Source: Thermosipho affectus (GTDB taxonomy: Bacteria; Thermotogota; Thermotogae; Thermotogales; Fervidobacteriaceae). Taken from it: 64,000 nt of DNA. The position numbers were made by a program, and so were the translations under genes. Where the stretch lies: positions 1 through 64,000 of the forward strand of contig NZ_LBFC01000005.1 of NCBI RefSeq assembly GCF_001990485.1, in the 5' to 3' direction. This document shows, in pieces, positions 8,797 through 18,463 of the stretch. The notes below the pieces were generated by a model. That model worked only from the letters and a program-made list of their open reading frames with translations. It had not been told where the DNA came from and searched no databases. Numbering within the stretch: position 1 is the stretch's first letter; every line of letters begins with the position of its first letter.

Positions 8797-10119
8797 TTAC
8801 CCCTCCTCTAAAATCTTTCTATGCAATTCTTTAATATTTCTAACCTTTAATATTTTATCACCTTTAATATTTTCATCATAAGGAATTATAAATCTTTCAA
8901 ATCCAGCTTTTTTCGCATTTTCAATTCTTTTTGCCAAATCCCGTACTTTTCTAACACTACCATCCAAACCTACCTCTCCAATAACCACCATTTTACCCAA
9001 ATACTTATTAAATAACGAAGATAGTATAGAAGCAGCAATTGCAAGATCACTTGCCGGATCTGTAATTTTAATACCACCTGATACATTTAAATAAATATCA
9101 TGTGCATCTATTGGCAAATTTAAATGTTTTGAAATTACTGCACTTAATATTATCAACTTTCTTACATCAACTCCATGTGAAATCCTTCTTGAAGTAGCTA
9201 TTTTATCTCTTGATACAAGACTTTGAATCTGAACCAAAATAGGTTTTGTTCCCTCATACAAACAAGAAATAATATTTCCCGGCATTTCACTCTCTTCGAT
9301 AAAAACCTTATTTTTCAATTCTTCAAGACCCGTACTCTTCATTTGAAAAACGGCTATTTCCCCACTAGGTCCAAATCTATTTTTTAAAACTCTTAATATA
9401 CGAAAATCCGTTGTTTTTTCCCCCTCAAAATAAATAACGGTATCCACTATATGCTCAACTAATTTAGGACCAGCTATATTACCTTCTTTGTTTACATGCG
9501 CAATCAATAAAACGGAAATTTTTCTTTCCTTTGAGTACTTTCTGATTTTCTCTACAACGGTCCTTAACTGCAAAATTCCACCTGGAACACCTTCAACTTT
9601 ATTTGAAAAAATAGTTTGTATAGAATCAAACACGATAAATATAGGAGAAATTTTTTCTATATTCACAAAAATAGATTCTAGTTCATTATCAGTAGTAACA
9701 TACAAACTTTCATTTTTCACATTTAATCTTTTAGATCTTAGGGCAATTTGTTCTATGCTTTCTTCACCACTAACATACAAAACCTTTCCAACTTTTGAAA
9801 TTAAATAACTAATTTGAAGTGCAAGCGTACTTTTTCCAACACCAGGCTCCCCACCTAAGAGAATAACTTGTCCTGGTACAATTCCCCCACCAAACAATCC
9901 ATCCAATTCTTCTTTACTTGTTTTAATCCTTTCAATCTTCAAAATATTTAAATCATCACTAAGCAAAAAAATGCGGGACCCTTTCCCCGCATTTATTTTC
10001 TCTTTCACTTCAAATTCCTTTGCACTATCCCAAGCATTACAAACGGGACATCTACCAAACCATTTTGGTGATTCATACCCACAACTGTCGCAAACATATA
10101 CTTTTTTGGCTTTACTCAT
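8797..10119 (-). CDS. radA: DNA repair protein RadA (Sms)
   Basis: 440 residues, full length. The N-terminal zinc finger is CDSCGYESPKWFGRCPVCNAWDS (residues 10-32). Then come the Walker [11 protein letters not shown] of the RecA-like motor, the RadA-specific KNRFG motif and a C-terminal Lon-protease-like domain with GEVGLDGSVRKV. RadA is a hexameric helicase that drives branch migration in recombination. Its start lies inside the last codons of clpC (8-base overlap), a gene pair conserved in many Gram-positives and here without ctsR-mcsAB. Confidence 0.95.
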   Translation of the reverse strand: MSKAKKVYVCDSCGYESPKWFGRCPVCNAWDSAKEFEVKEKINAGKGSRIFLLSDDLNILKIERIKTSKEELDGLFGGGIVPGQVILLGGEPGVGKSTLALQISYLISKVGKVLYVSGEESIEQIALRSKRLNVKNESLYVTTDNELESIFVNIEKISPIFIVFDSIQTIFSNKVEGVPGGILQLRTVVEKIRKYSKERKISVLLIAHVNKEGNIAGPKLVEHIVDTVIYFEGEKTTDFRILRVLKNRFGPSGEIAVFQMKSTGLEELKNKVFIEESEMPGNIISCLYEGTKPILVQIQSLVSRDKIATSRRISHGVDVRKLIILSAVISKHLNLPIDAHDIYLNVSGGIKITDPASDLAIAASILSSLFNKYLGKMVVIGEVGLDGSVRKVRDLAKRIENAKKAGFERFIIPYDENIKGDKILKVRNIKELHRKILEEG

Positions 10120-12568
10120 TCTTTACCTTTACCTTCTTTTCTCTCTTTTTCTTAAACACAATTTTTCCTCTTTCATATGAACATAAAATAATGTCATTTT
10201 CTTTAAATTTTCCCTTTAACAATTCCTCTGATAGAGGATCCTCTATATATCTTTGAATAGTTCTCTTCAAAGGTCTTGCACCATATGCCGGTTCATATCC
10301 TTCCTGTACCAAAAAGTCTTTTGCACTTTTTGTTAATTCAAGTTTCAATCCTTTTGATTCTAACCTACTTCTAATATCTTTCAACAAAATATCTATAATT
10401 TCTCTAATGTGCTTTTCAGTTAGCTTGTGGAATACTACAATTTCATCTATTCTATTTAAAAATTCCGGTCTAAATGTTTTCTTTACTTCTTCAATAACCT
10501 TGGATTTCATTTCACTAAATTCCGCATTTAAATCTTCACTGTCGACAAATCCTAAAGATTTTTTACCTGAAACTATTTGGGCTCCTCCAATATTACTAGT
10601 CATTATAATTATTGCGTTTCTAAAATCTACGATGTGCCCCTGAGAATCTGTTAGTCTTCCATCATCCATTATTTGCAGTAACAAATTAAATACATCTGGA
10701 TGTGCTTTCTCAATCTCGTCAAATAAAATAACCGAAAATGGTCTTCTTCTTACCTTCTCCGTAAGAGTACCTCCTTCTTCGTAACCCACATAACCAGGAG
10801 GCGCACCTATTAACCTAGAAACTGAGAACTTTTCCATATACTCACTCATATCAAACCTTATTAACGCCTTTTCATCCCCAAACAAATATTCAGCTAACGT
10901 CTTTGCAAGTTCAGTTTTTCCTACCCCAGTAGGTCCAAGAAACAAGAAAACGCCAACTGGCCTTCTTGGATCTTTCAAACCACTGCGAGCACGTCTTATA
11001 GATCTAGCAATTGCCTTTACAGCTTCATCTTGACCTACCACTCTATTGTGAAGTGCTTCTTCAAGCTTTAATAACTTTTCGCTTTCTTCTTCTTCAAGTT
11101 TCTTTAAAGGAATACCTGTCCAATTTGCCACAACCTCTTCAATATCTTGAACATCTACTACTATGACACTGGTTTCTACTTTTTCCTTCCACTCTTCGTA
11201 CTTTCTAGTATACTCTGATTTCAATTGCTGTTCTTCCTCTTTTAATTTTGCCGCTTCCTCGTAATTTTGGTTTGCCACTGCTATTTCCTTTTGAAGTTTA
11301 ATATTCTCAATTTTATTTTTATAAATATACAAATCATTCGGCATAACAAACGCCTTTAACCTTGCACGTGCTCCCGCTTCATCTATAACATCTATAGCCT
11401 TATCAGGCAAGAAGTGATCACTAATATATCTTTGTGATAAATACACCGCCGCTTCTAGTGCTTCATCAGTGTATTTTACTTTGTGATGCAACTCATATTT
11501 TGGCTTTAACCCTCTTAATATTTCAATTGTCATCTGTGCAGATGGTTCTTGAACGTAAATCTTTTGAAATCTTCTTTCAAGAGCTGCATCTTTTTCAATA
11601 AACATTCTGTACTCATCTGGAGTAGTTGCCCCGATACACTTTACCTCACCTCTTGCAAGTGCAGGTTTTAATATATTTGCCGCATCAACGGCCCCTTCTG
11701 CAGAGCCTGCACCTACAATCATATGAATCTCATCTATAAACAATATTATATCCTTTTCATTTTTCAAAACTTGCAAAAGTTTTTTCATCCTCTTTTCAAA
11801 CTCACCACGATATTTTGTACCTGCAACAAGAGATGCCACATCCAAAGAAAAAATAGTTTTTCCCTTTAAAGGTTCTGGAACCTCACCTGCAACTATTCTT
11901 TGAGCAAGTCCCTCAACAATTGCCGATTTTCCAACACCTGGTTCTCCAATCAATACGGGATTGTTTTTCTTCCTCCTAACAAGTACTTGCATAACCCTCT
12001 CAATTTCCAAATCTCTACCTATTACCGGATCAAGTTCTCCTTTCAACGCTAAAGCTGTAAGATTAACACCAAACCCTTCAAGTTGTCTTGTTCTTTTAAC
12101 AATTTCATTTTCCAAATCCAAATAATCTGATTCCTCATCCGTCATATTTCCAGATAACTCCCTTCTTAATTGTTGAATATTAATTCCCATTTTTCTTAAA
12201 ATATGTACCGCTATACCTTCTCCTTCTTTTAAAATACCCAAAAAGAGATGAAAAGGTCTTATCTTATCATCACCCATATCTTTTGCTTCTTCATAAGCTA
12301 TCTCGGTAACTCTCTTTGCTCTAGGAGTCATCTGAGGAGACATTATAAATCCCCTCATTCCCATACCAACTATTGAAATTATTTCATTTCTAATCTTCGA
12401 ATAAGAAATTCCATATCCTTCTAATATTTTCCTTAATCTTTTATCATTCAATTTTAAAATTGCAAGCAACAAATGTTCCGTCCCAACATATGAATGTCCT
12501 AATTCTTTTGCTTCTTCTTGAGCTGTTACAAAAACCTCGGCGGACTCTTCCGAAAACTTATCAAACAT
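10112..12568 (-). CDS. clpC: Clp protease ATP-binding subunit ClpC
   Basis: 818 residues from the ATG at 12568, chosen because GGAAGGTG precedes it; an upstream in-frame start at 12595 would place nine unlikely residues before the conserved FDKFSEES. Domains: two N-terminal repeats (about 1-145), AAA1 with GEPGVGKSA, a middle coiled-coil segment rich in K and E (about 400-480, the ClpC/ClpB-type M domain), AAA2 with GPTGVGKTE, and the D2-small domain. It should unfold substrates for ClpP, whose gene is not in the window. A sigma-70 promoter directly upstream (12605-12633) overlaps the end of the convergently read region of the next gene. I see no CtsR heptad repeats. Confidence 0.95.
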   Translation of the reverse strand: MFDKFSEESAEVFVTAQEEAKELGHSYVGTEHLLLAILKLNDKRLRKILEGYGISYSKIRNEIISIVGMGMRGFIMSPQMTPRAKRVTEIAYEEAKDMGDDKIRPFHLFLGILKEGEGIAVHILRKMGINIQQLRRELSGNMTDEESDYLDLENEIVKRTRQLEGFGVNLTALALKGELDPVIGRDLEIERVMQVLVRRKKNNPVLIGEPGVGKSAIVEGLAQRIVAGEVPEPLKGKTIFSLDVASLVAGTKYRGEFEKRMKKLLQVLKNEKDIILFIDEIHMIVGAGSAEGAVDAANILKPALARGEVKCIGATTPDEYRMFIEKDAALERRFQKIYVQEPSAQMTIEILRGLKPKYELHHKVKYTDEALEAAVYLSQRYISDHFLPDKAIDVIDEAGARARLKAFVMPNDLYIYKNKIENIKLQKEIAVANQNYEEAAKLKEEEQQLKSEYTRKYEEWKEKVETSVIVVDVQDIEEVVANWTGIPLKKLEEEESEKLLKLEEALHNRVVGQDEAVKAIARSIRRARSGLKDPRRPVGVFLFLGPTGVGKTELAKTLAEYLFGDEKALIRFDMSEYMEKFSVSRLIGAPPGYVGYEEGGTLTEKVRRRPFSVILFDEIEKAHPDVFNLLLQIMDDGRLTDSQGHIVDFRNAIIIMTSNIGGAQIVSGKKSLGFVDSEDLNAEFSEMKSKVIEEVKKTFRPEFLNRIDEIVVFHKLTEKHIREIIDILLKDIRSRLESKGLKLELTKSAKDFLVQEGYEPAYGARPLKRTIQRYIEDPLSEELLKGKFKENDIILCSYERGKIVFKKKREKKVKVKNE

Positions 12569-12604
12569 ATATTTCACCTTCCTTTCTGTCCGCACCTTAT
12601 TTAA

Positions 12605-12633
12605 ATTATACCTTAAATAAACGAAAATATCAA
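12605..12633 (-). promoter_or_regulatory. Promoter of the clpC-radA-degV-yhhQ operon
   Basis: Minus strand TTGATA (12628-12633), 17-base spacer, TATAAT (12605-12610). It starts only seven bases from the stop codon of the upstream minus-strand gene, so clpC has its own promoter rather than relying on read-through. Confidence 0.75.
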
Positions 12634-12639
12634 TTTTTA

Positions 12640-14868
12640 TTAATTTGATAATATATTTTCAATAAACACCTTATCGTACTCAAAATCATAGTCTGAAAAA
12701 ATGGATTTTCCCAAAACAATTACTTCTCCATTCCCAATTACTTCTTTTGCAGCAAGTACGATTTTTTTCACAACTTTTGCATCACCATTTCCATCACTAT
12801 CTTCATTATACGCCGTATCTGAAGAAATTAATACTATGGCATTATAACCTACTATTAAAGAACAAGGACTATAAAATCTTACACCATTTACCAAGATTTT
12901 ATACTTTGCTCCATAGTTATTAACATCATCGAGAACTTGATCATCATTAAATCTTATACTTGAACCCAAATATTCTAAAATTTCGTTTAAAGTTCCAGTA
13001 TTTCCACCATTTCTAAAATCACTCTTTGAAGTTATAATAACTTTTCCACCGTTTTGAATAAATATTTTTATGTTATAAATCTCATCTTGTGTATAGCTTT
13101 TACCATTTTGAATTATTAAAATATCACCACTTTTATTAATCTTTTGGATATATTCTACTTCAAAACCTTTCTCCTTTAAAAAAGATTCAAATTTTGTCAA
13201 TTTTTCTTTCCCATAATCATTTCCATGCCCAATATCTATTAAAACCCTTTTAGAAACATTCGAAAAAACACCAAAATATTTATCTAAATCCTCTAAGTTC
13301 ATTACCGTAGCATTTAAAAGTTTTCTGTATATTTCAAAATAATTTTCATCGCTTCCCTTTATTAAAATTATCTTTCCTTTAAATTCCTTTAAAGCTTTTA
13401 GTTCTGGACTTAAAAGATCTTTTGAAAAATCGAATCCGTCAATTTTGGGCGTAGAAATAATCAATATATCAACATTTTCAAGATTATTCAAAAATCTCTT
13501 TGGGTATAAAACCTTGTATCCATTTCTTCTAAGTATTTCTGCAAATTTTTTCAAATAATCCAAATGATCATTTTCATGCAAAGTATCTATTACAACAGTC
13601 TTTTTATAACTTTTTATAAATACTTTAAGTGATTGAACAAAGATCCCATCCACGTAAAACTCTACTTTATTGCTTCCAGATGATAATTCTAAATCTAAAA
13701 TTTTATGTCTATTCTCATAAGCATTTAGTAAAACATCTTCAGAATACAATAATTTATTATTCACCTTGATTCCCAAATGTACATCCTTTTCTTTAGGAAT
13801 TATATTGTAAATATCAAAAGATAATTTTCCATTAAAATAATTACAATTGTTTACGTAGACATCGCTACTCTTTTGAAAAAATATTGGTGCAGTTACAATT
13901 TCATCACCATCAGACTGTTTTACATAAACATAATACCATTCATAACCATCTGGTATCTTAATTTTAACATCCGTTGCATAATCATTTAAATTTGGAAATG
14001 CACTAACGATTGTGCCACTTTGTGATACAATCGCAAAATAAGTTAATATATCATCATCTTTATACTTGAAATGTAAAATCGCTTCATCTGGGCTTTCTAC
14101 AATATCTCCCATAATATAATTTTTATAACTAAATGAAACCTTCACGTTTTTATCCTCAGTACCAAATGTGTGTCTACTCCAAAGTGCTCCCATTACATCT
14201 TCATATGTCAAAGTATTCGAAATAATACCTGTTCTTCCTTCATTTGCACTTCCCCAATTTGCCTTGTGATTATCTTGACCAACAGTTGCACCTAAATGCC
14301 ATCCCTTATTTAACGCCAAATTATAATTTTTTAACATTTCATTACTAATAACATCTCCTTGTTTCCAATTTCCATTTCCCACTTCAATTAAATTCATATA
14401 TTTATCCGCTTCTGGATAATATTCAAAATCATTAAAGTTCCCGAAAATCTTGATAGGATGGTTAAACTGCCCCAACTTCTTGTGCTTGATTATCCACTTG
14501 TAAAAATCTTCTGCAGAAGGCACATTATTTCTGTCAACCCATTCTAAAGATTCATAAACATTAATATGGCCTATTCCAGAAGTCCATTCAAAACCTTGTA
14601 GTGCAATAAACTTTCCTTCTATTGTTGCATTTTCAGCCGCTTTTTTAGTCAAAAAAGGTTTAGTCTTCCCATCTATTAACTGAGTAAAATAATACGCATG
14701 ATCAGTTACAGCCTGAACATCAACATAACTTTTCGCATAATTATACGCATCTTCAGGCAATAACTTTCCATCTGAATAAGAAGTATGTGCATGTAAATTA
14801 CCGTAATATATATTTGCAAATGAAAAAAACGTAGCTAAAACCAAAAACAATACTACTATTTTTTTCAT
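12640..14868 (-). CDS. Secreted PHP-domain metallohydrolase with C-terminal glutaminase-like domain
   Basis: 742 residues after GAGGTGAGACT. A signal peptide (about 1-18) indicates export. The PHP domain begins at once with NLHAHTSYSDG (HxH metal ligands), followed by VTDHAYY, GFEWTS and GATVGQDNH, resembling the CehA/McbA branch of PHP phosphoesterases. A beta-sandwich-like middle region (about 300-420) and a C-terminal domain with DIGHGNDYGKEKL and QNGGKVIITSKSDF resemble DUF4350-like or glutamine-amidotransferase-like folds seen in extracellular proteins. Most likely role: phosphodiester or phosphate-ester hydrolysis outside the cytoplasm, perhaps for phosphate scavenging; substrate unknown. 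Confidence 0.8.
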   Translation of the reverse strand: MKKIVVLFLVLATFFSFANIYYGNLHAHTSYSDGKLLPEDAYNYAKSYVDVQAVTDHAYYFTQLIDGKTKPFLTKKAAENATIEGKFIALQGFEWTSGIGHINVYESLEWVDRNNVPSAEDFYKWIIKHKKLGQFNHPIKIFGNFNDFEYYPEADKYMNLIEVGNGNWKQGDVISNEMLKNYNLALNKGWHLGATVGQDNHKANWGSANEGRTGIISNTLTYEDVMGALWSRHTFGTEDKNVKVSFSYKNYIMGDIVESPDEAILHFKYKDDDILTYFAIVSQSGTIVSAFPNLNDYATDVKIKIPDGYEWYYVYVKQSDGDEIVTAPIFFQKSSDVYVNNCNYFNGKLSFDIYNIIPKEKDVHLGIKVNNKLLYSEDVLLNAYENRHKILDLELSSGSNKVEFYVDGIFVQSLKVFIKSYKKTVVIDTLHENDHLDYLKKFAEILRRNGYKVLYPKRFLNNLENVDILIISTPKIDGFDFSKDLLSPELKALKEFKGKIILIKGSDENYFEIYRKLLNATVMNLEDLDKYFGVFSNVSKRVLIDIGHGNDYGKEKLTKFESFLKEKGFEVEYIQKINKSGDILIIQNGKSYTQDEIYNIKIFIQNGGKVIITSKSDFRNGGNTGTLNEILEYLGSSIRFNDDQVLDDVNNYGAKYKILVNGVRFYSPCSLIVGYNAIVLISSDTAYNEDSDGNGDAKVVKKIVLAAKEVIGNGEVIVLGKSIFSDYDFEYDKVFIENILSN

Positions 14869-14970
14869 AGTCTCACCTCAAAATTTTATTTTTCCTTGCC
14901 AAATAATTATAACCTAATTTTGGAATGTAAAAAAAAAAATTATGCTACAATATTGTAAAGGGGGGATAAT

Positions 14971-15441
14971 ATGTGGCTTATCTTAAGTGATTCGCATGAT
15001 AATTTAACAAAGGCAAAGGAAATAGAGAAGATTATTTCCAAATATTCAATTGAAGCAGTCTTTCACTGTGGCGATTTTGTTGCACCATTTATACTACCGT
15101 ACTTTTTAAAAGAACAATTTTACGGTGTTTTTGGGAATAACGATGGGGAAAAATTGCTGTTATCTCAAAAATCAAATTATAGAATAAAACCAGGACCATA
15201 TGAAATAACACTTAATAATTTTAAAATATTGATAATGCACGAGCCATACGCGTTAAATGCGGCAAAAAATAGCGATTTATATGATTTTGTATTCTTTGGC
15301 CATACTCATGAATTACTAGCGGAAAAACACAACAACACACTTATAATCAATCCCGGCGAATCATCTGGTTGGCTCACAGGAAAGGCAACTGCTTTTATTT
15401 TAGAACCTTTGACAAAAAAATATGAAATTCTAAACATTTGA
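14971..15441 (+). CDS. YfcE/MJ0936-type metallophosphodiesterase
   Basis: 156 residues, typical for this small family. All metal-binding motifs are present in order: SDSHDN (D-x-H), HCGDF (GD), GNNDG (GNxD), MHEP and GHTHE (GHxH). Relatives hydrolyse phosphodiesters with a di-metal centre in the cytoplasm; the natural substrate is unclear. The start is ATG 14971 after a GGGGGGAT site. It is divergent from the PHP-domain protein gene, with a TGCTACAAT extended -10 close upstream. No obvious terminator follows. Confidence 0.88.
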   Translation: MWLILSDSHDNLTKAKEIEKIISKYSIEAVFHCGDFVAPFILPYFLKEQFYGVFGNNDGEKLLLSQKSNYRIKPGPYEITLNNFKILIMHEPYALNAAKNSDLYDFVFFGHTHELLAEKHNNTLIINPGESSGWLTGKATAFILEPLTKKYEILNI

Positions 15442-15584
15442 GATACTAAAATACAAATGCTTTAAAATTGACAAAATAATTTTTCAAGATTAAATTCACT
15501 TATGAAAAGAAATCTTTTAATTTTTTAAATTTTGAAAACAACAAATTAAGTTTTAAAGAAAAAATAATACAGATTAATGAAAAG

Positions 15585-15593
15585 TGATATAAT
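15585..15593 (+). promoter_or_regulatory. Extended -10 promoter of corA
   Basis: TG-A-TATAAT at 15585-15593. Transcription would begin near 15600, giving a leader that carries the 19-codon ORF at 15628 before corA. No Mg-sensing M-box-like structure is visible in 15442-15627, which is otherwise AT-rich and empty. Confidence 0.65.
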
Positions 15594-15627
15594 TTAGAAA
15601 GGCCAATATATAGGAGGTGAAAAGGTA

Positions 15628-15687
15628 ATGAGTAGTGATAGTTTCAGTTGCAGTTACTCAGACGAACCTTTGCCACGACCACCGTAA
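15628..15687 (+). CDS. Putative proline-rich leader peptide of corA
   Basis: A 19-codon ORF, MSSDSFSCSYSDEPLPRPP, with a strong ribosome binding site (TAGGAGGTGA, 15611-15620). It ends 25 bases before the corA ATG. The last six codons are CCT-TTG-CCA-CGA-CCA-CCG, so the peptide ends P-L-P-R-P-P directly before the stop, an arrangement that tends to slow elongation or termination. Proline-sensing leader ORFs control Mg transporters in enterobacteria (mgtL of mgtA; corL of corA), but no homology is implied. The ORF, its Shine-Dalgarno and position are seen; regulation is inferred. Confidence 0.6.
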   Translation: MSSDSFSCSYSDEPLPRPP

Positions 15688-15712
15688 AAAATATATAGAG
15701 GAGGTAATAAAA

Positions 15713-16639
15713 ATGGTAAAATTTTACACCACAAAAGAAAACAAAATTGTGGAAGTTGAAAAATTTGTTGAGAACTCTCTAATCAAAGTTATTGATCCTT
15801 CCGCTGATGAAATTCATATGCTTTCAAGTTTATTGCAATTTGACCCGGATTTTGTATACGACTCACTTGATGATGACGAAAGGGCACGTATTGAAGTAGA
15901 TGAAGATACCGTATTAATAATCCTAAAAATTCCTAAGAAGTTCGATAGTAGCTCAAAGATTCCTTATCGAACTGTATCAGTTGGTATAATTATTGGAAAA
16001 AATTATACCATTTTTTCCTCAAAAGAACCCGTAGAATTTATAGAACATATGATCAAAAATAGTAAATTTGATATCAACAAAAAGAGCCGCATGATCTTTC
16101 AAATTTTTCTCATAAATGCGAAGGTTTTTCTTGCATATTTAAAGGAAATAAATAAAACCATTAGCATTATTGAAGAAGAATTACATAGATCAATGAAAAA
16201 TAAAGAGCTTGAAGAAATGATGTACCTTGAAAAAAGTTTGGTATATTTTACTACTTCACTAAGATCAAATGAAATAATGATGGAAAAATTACTTAGGGGA
16301 AATATTATAAAAATTTATGAAGAGGATAAAGATGTTTTAGAAGATGCCATTATCGAAAACAGGCAAGCAATAGAGGTTTCAAATATATACAGTGACATTT
16401 TGGCAGGGATGATGGATTCATATGCCTCTGTTATTTCAAATAATTTAAATATTGTCATGAAAATATTAACAGTTGTTACTATATTAATGCAGATTCCGAC
16501 AATAATAACTAGTTTCTACGGCATGAACGTGAAATTACCAATCCAGCATAATTCCTTGGCTTATTTATATATAATCATATGGTCCATTGGAACTGTGGCA
16601 CTCACACTTGTTTGGTTTAAAAAGAAAAAATGGTTATAA
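15713..16639 (+). CDS. corA: Magnesium/cobalt channel CorA
   Basis: 308 residues from ATG 15713, after GAGGAGGTAATAAAA; the frame is open further upstream to 15635 but that part overlaps the leader ORF and has no ribosome binding site. The large N-terminal cytoplasmic domain is followed by a long stalk helix and two C-terminal membrane helices. The YGMN signature of the selectivity loop is present (TSFYGMNVKLP), and the protein ends in basic WFKKKKWL as in pentameric CorA channels. A proline-rich leader peptide precedes it and a strong bidirectional hairpin follows. Confidence 0.95.
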   Translation: MVKFYTTKENKIVEVEKFVENSLIKVIDPSADEIHMLSSLLQFDPDFVYDSLDDDERARIEVDEDTVLIILKIPKKFDSSSKIPYRTVSVGIIIGKNYTIFSSKEPVEFIEHMIKNSKFDINKKSRMIFQIFLINAKVFLAYLKEINKTISIIEEELHRSMKNKELEEMMYLEKSLVYFTTSLRSNEIMMEKLLRGNIIKIYEEDKDVLEDAIIENRQAIEVSNIYSDILAGMMDSYASVISNNLNIVMKILTVVTILMQIPTIITSFYGMNVKLPIQHNSLAYLYIIIWSIGTVALTLVWFKKKKWL

Positions 16640-16640
16640 T

Positions 16641-16665
16641 CTCCTTTCAGCCAAGCTGAAAGGAG
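16641..16665. terminator. Bidirectional terminator between corA and threonine aldolase
   Basis: A perfect 11-bp stem (16641-16651 with 16655-16665) and a CAA loop, squeezed between the stop codons of two convergent genes. U tracts are short (ATTAATT). Confidence 0.7.
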
Positions 16666-16666
16666 A

Positions 16667-17680
16667 TTAATTGAAAAACTTTGCCATGGTTTCTACAACA
16701 TAATCAATATCCTCTCTTTTTATCCAATAATGTGTAACAAACCTAAACACTCCGTCCTCTGGCGGGTTTATTTTTATGTTGTTTTTTAAAAGATACTCAA
16801 TAAATTCATTTGTGGAAAAATTCTTATCAATCTTGAAAAATACCATGTTTATTTCAACCTTTTCGACAATTTCTATAAAGGCAAAATTACTCAACCTTTT
16901 TGCCAAATATCTTGCGTTTTCATGATCTTCTTCCAATCTAAAACGCATTTTTTCTAATGCAACAATGCCCGCCGCAGCTAATATTCCCACTTGCCGCATA
17001 CCACCGCCCATTATTTTACGCTTTTTTCTCGCCCTTTCAATAAACTCCTTGTTTCCAACCAAAAGTGAACCAACAGGTGCACATAACCCTTTTGAAAGAC
17101 AGATATTTATAGAATCAGCATATTTTGCAATTTCTTTTGGTTCCACCTTTAGAAAGGTTGACGCATTAAACAATCTTGCTCCATCTAGATGAATAGGAAT
17201 ATTTCCTGCTATTTCTCTTATTTTTTTAAAGTTATCCAAAGGTATTACATTCCCATTTGAATGGGCATTTTCAAGACAAATCAATCCTGTTCTGGGATAG
17301 TGTATATCTTCAACCTTCCTTATCTTACTCTCTAAAACTTCAGGAATCATCGCACCTTTTTTTGTCTCAACTGTTCTTAGCTGCACACCTGCAATTACAG
17401 CAGCAGCACCTGCTTCATGCTGGACTATATGATAGTTGTCACCGATAATAACCTCATCTCCTCTTTGACAATGGGTAAACAAAGCAAGTTGATTTGCAAA
17501 AGTACCACTTGGAACAAACAAGGAAGCTTCTTTTCCCAATATATCTGCACATAACTTTTCAAGCTTGTTTACCGTTGGATCATCCATATATACATCATCT
17601 CCAACTTCTGCGTATGCCATTGCCTTTCTCATCTCTTCTGTAGGTTTTGTTACTGTATCACTTCTTAAATCTATGTACAT
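16667..17680 (-). CDS. Low-specificity L-threonine aldolase
   Basis: 337 residues starting after AAGGAGGTGTTCTA. It is a fold-type I PLP enzyme: DLRSDTVTKPTEEMR at the N terminus, GDDVYMDDPTVN, the EHENAHSNGN-like stretch CLENAHSNGN, DGARLFNA, and the PLP lysine in SKGLCAPVGS. It splits L-threonine or L-allo-threonine to glycine and acetaldehyde in the cytoplasm. A terminator just upstream separates it from the preceding minus-strand gene, so it probably has its own promoter in the 17681-17697 region or reads from partial read-through. Confidence 0.93.
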   Translation of the reverse strand: MYIDLRSDTVTKPTEEMRKAMAYAEVGDDVYMDDPTVNKLEKLCADILGKEASLFVPSGTFANQLALFTHCQRGDEVIIGDNYHIVQHEAGAAAVIAGVQLRTVETKKGAMIPEVLESKIRKVEDIHYPRTGLICLENAHSNGNVIPLDNFKKIREIAGNIPIHLDGARLFNASTFLKVEPKEIAKYADSINICLSKGLCAPVGSLLVGNKEFIERARKKRKIMGGGMRQVGILAAAGIVALEKMRFRLEEDHENARYLAKRLSNFAFIEIVEKVEINMVFFKIDKNFSTNEFIEYLLKNNIKINPPEDGVFRFVTHYWIKREDIDYVVETMAKFFN

Positions 17681-17697
17681 TAGAACACCTCCTTATC

Positions 17698-17723
17698 AAA
17701 AAAGGCCGAGGATTTCCTCGGCC
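17698..17723 (-). terminator. Terminator after the anchored LPP20-like protein gene
   Basis: Minus strand: GGCCGAGGA (17715-17723) and its complement (17704-17712) with a two-base apex, followed by a run of six T. A strong intrinsic terminator. Confidence 0.85.
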
Positions 17724-17744
17724 ATATAAACATTTAATTTAAAA

Positions 17745-18428
17745 TTATTCTCCTTCCAATGGGGTACCTTTTGATGCCTCATCAAGAACAGAATTCAACG
17801 CTTTGAAGAAGTCTACTCCTTGTTTTCCCAATTTTCCCACTGTTTGACTTACAAGTGCTTGAGATTCAAGGATTGATAACAGATTTGTTGGATCGTAGAA
17901 ATACAAAACGTGTAATTCAACAATATTTCCCTTTCTTACTTCCCAACTTGCATATTTTAAAGCTCCACTCACAATAGCATTCGCCATAACCTTAGTAATT
18001 CCTTTATAAGCACTAACGGCTGCCTCAACAAGCTGTTGACTTGCTTTTTCTTCGTTGTTATTTGTCTGTACACTTTGTAATTGTCCTTCAACAACTTTTC
18101 TAAAGGTTTCAACTTTTGCATTTAAAAATTCCGCAATTTTACCTAAAGCTTGCGTCCTTGCTGCATTCTCTGCAATTGACATATTTACTCCGCCACCAAC
18201 ATTTACTCCTTCAAAAAGGAAAAGTCTCCCTTCACGTGCAAGTTGCGCAACTTTTGCTTCGTATGAATAACTTACTTGCACATTTTCTGCTTCTTTAGGT
18301 AATTTCCATATCCTAATCCCTTGCGCTTCAATATACCTATCCTTTGGTAATAAAAAGAATATAGCTCCAACAACCAACGCAGCAGCTAAAACACCCACAC
18401 CTATCCACAATAACATGTTGTTTTCCAT
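17745..18428 (-). CDS. Membrane-anchored LPP20-like protein, function unknown
   Basis: 227 residues after GAGGAGGTGATACC. One N-terminal membrane helix (about 5-27, LLWIGVGVLAAALVVGAIFFLL) anchors a soluble domain outside the cytoplasm. The segment SIAENAARTQALGKIAEFLNAKVETF, with later helices and an ELHVLYFYDP strand, resembles the LPP20/FlgP-type fold found in envelope and flagellar-basal-body proteins. It lacks a lipobox cysteine. It lies 36 bases after the radical SAM gene and may be the last gene of the long recG operon. The family assignment is by pattern only. Confidence 0.7.
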   Translation of the reverse strand: MENNMLLWIGVGVLAAALVVGAIFFLLPKDRYIEAQGIRIWKLPKEAENVQVSYSYEAKVAQLAREGRLFLFEGVNVGGGVNMSIAENAARTQALGKIAEFLNAKVETFRKVVEGQLQSVQTNNNEEKASQQLVEAAVSAYKGITKVMANAIVSGALKYASWEVRKGNIVELHVLYFYDPTNLLSILESQALVSQTVGKLGKQGVDFFKALNSVLDEASKGTPLEGE

Positions 18429-18463
18429 GGTATCACCTCCTCAGGAAATATTATAACATTAAG

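Noticed and set aside
12569-12640. CtsR operator in front of clpC
   Set aside because: No tandem GGTCAAA-like heptads are present; only an ordinary promoter is visible.
15442-15627. A magnesium-sensing (M-box) riboswitch upstream of corA
   Set aside because: The stretch is AT-rich with no conserved blocks or long helices of that class; the leader peptide is the only visible control element.
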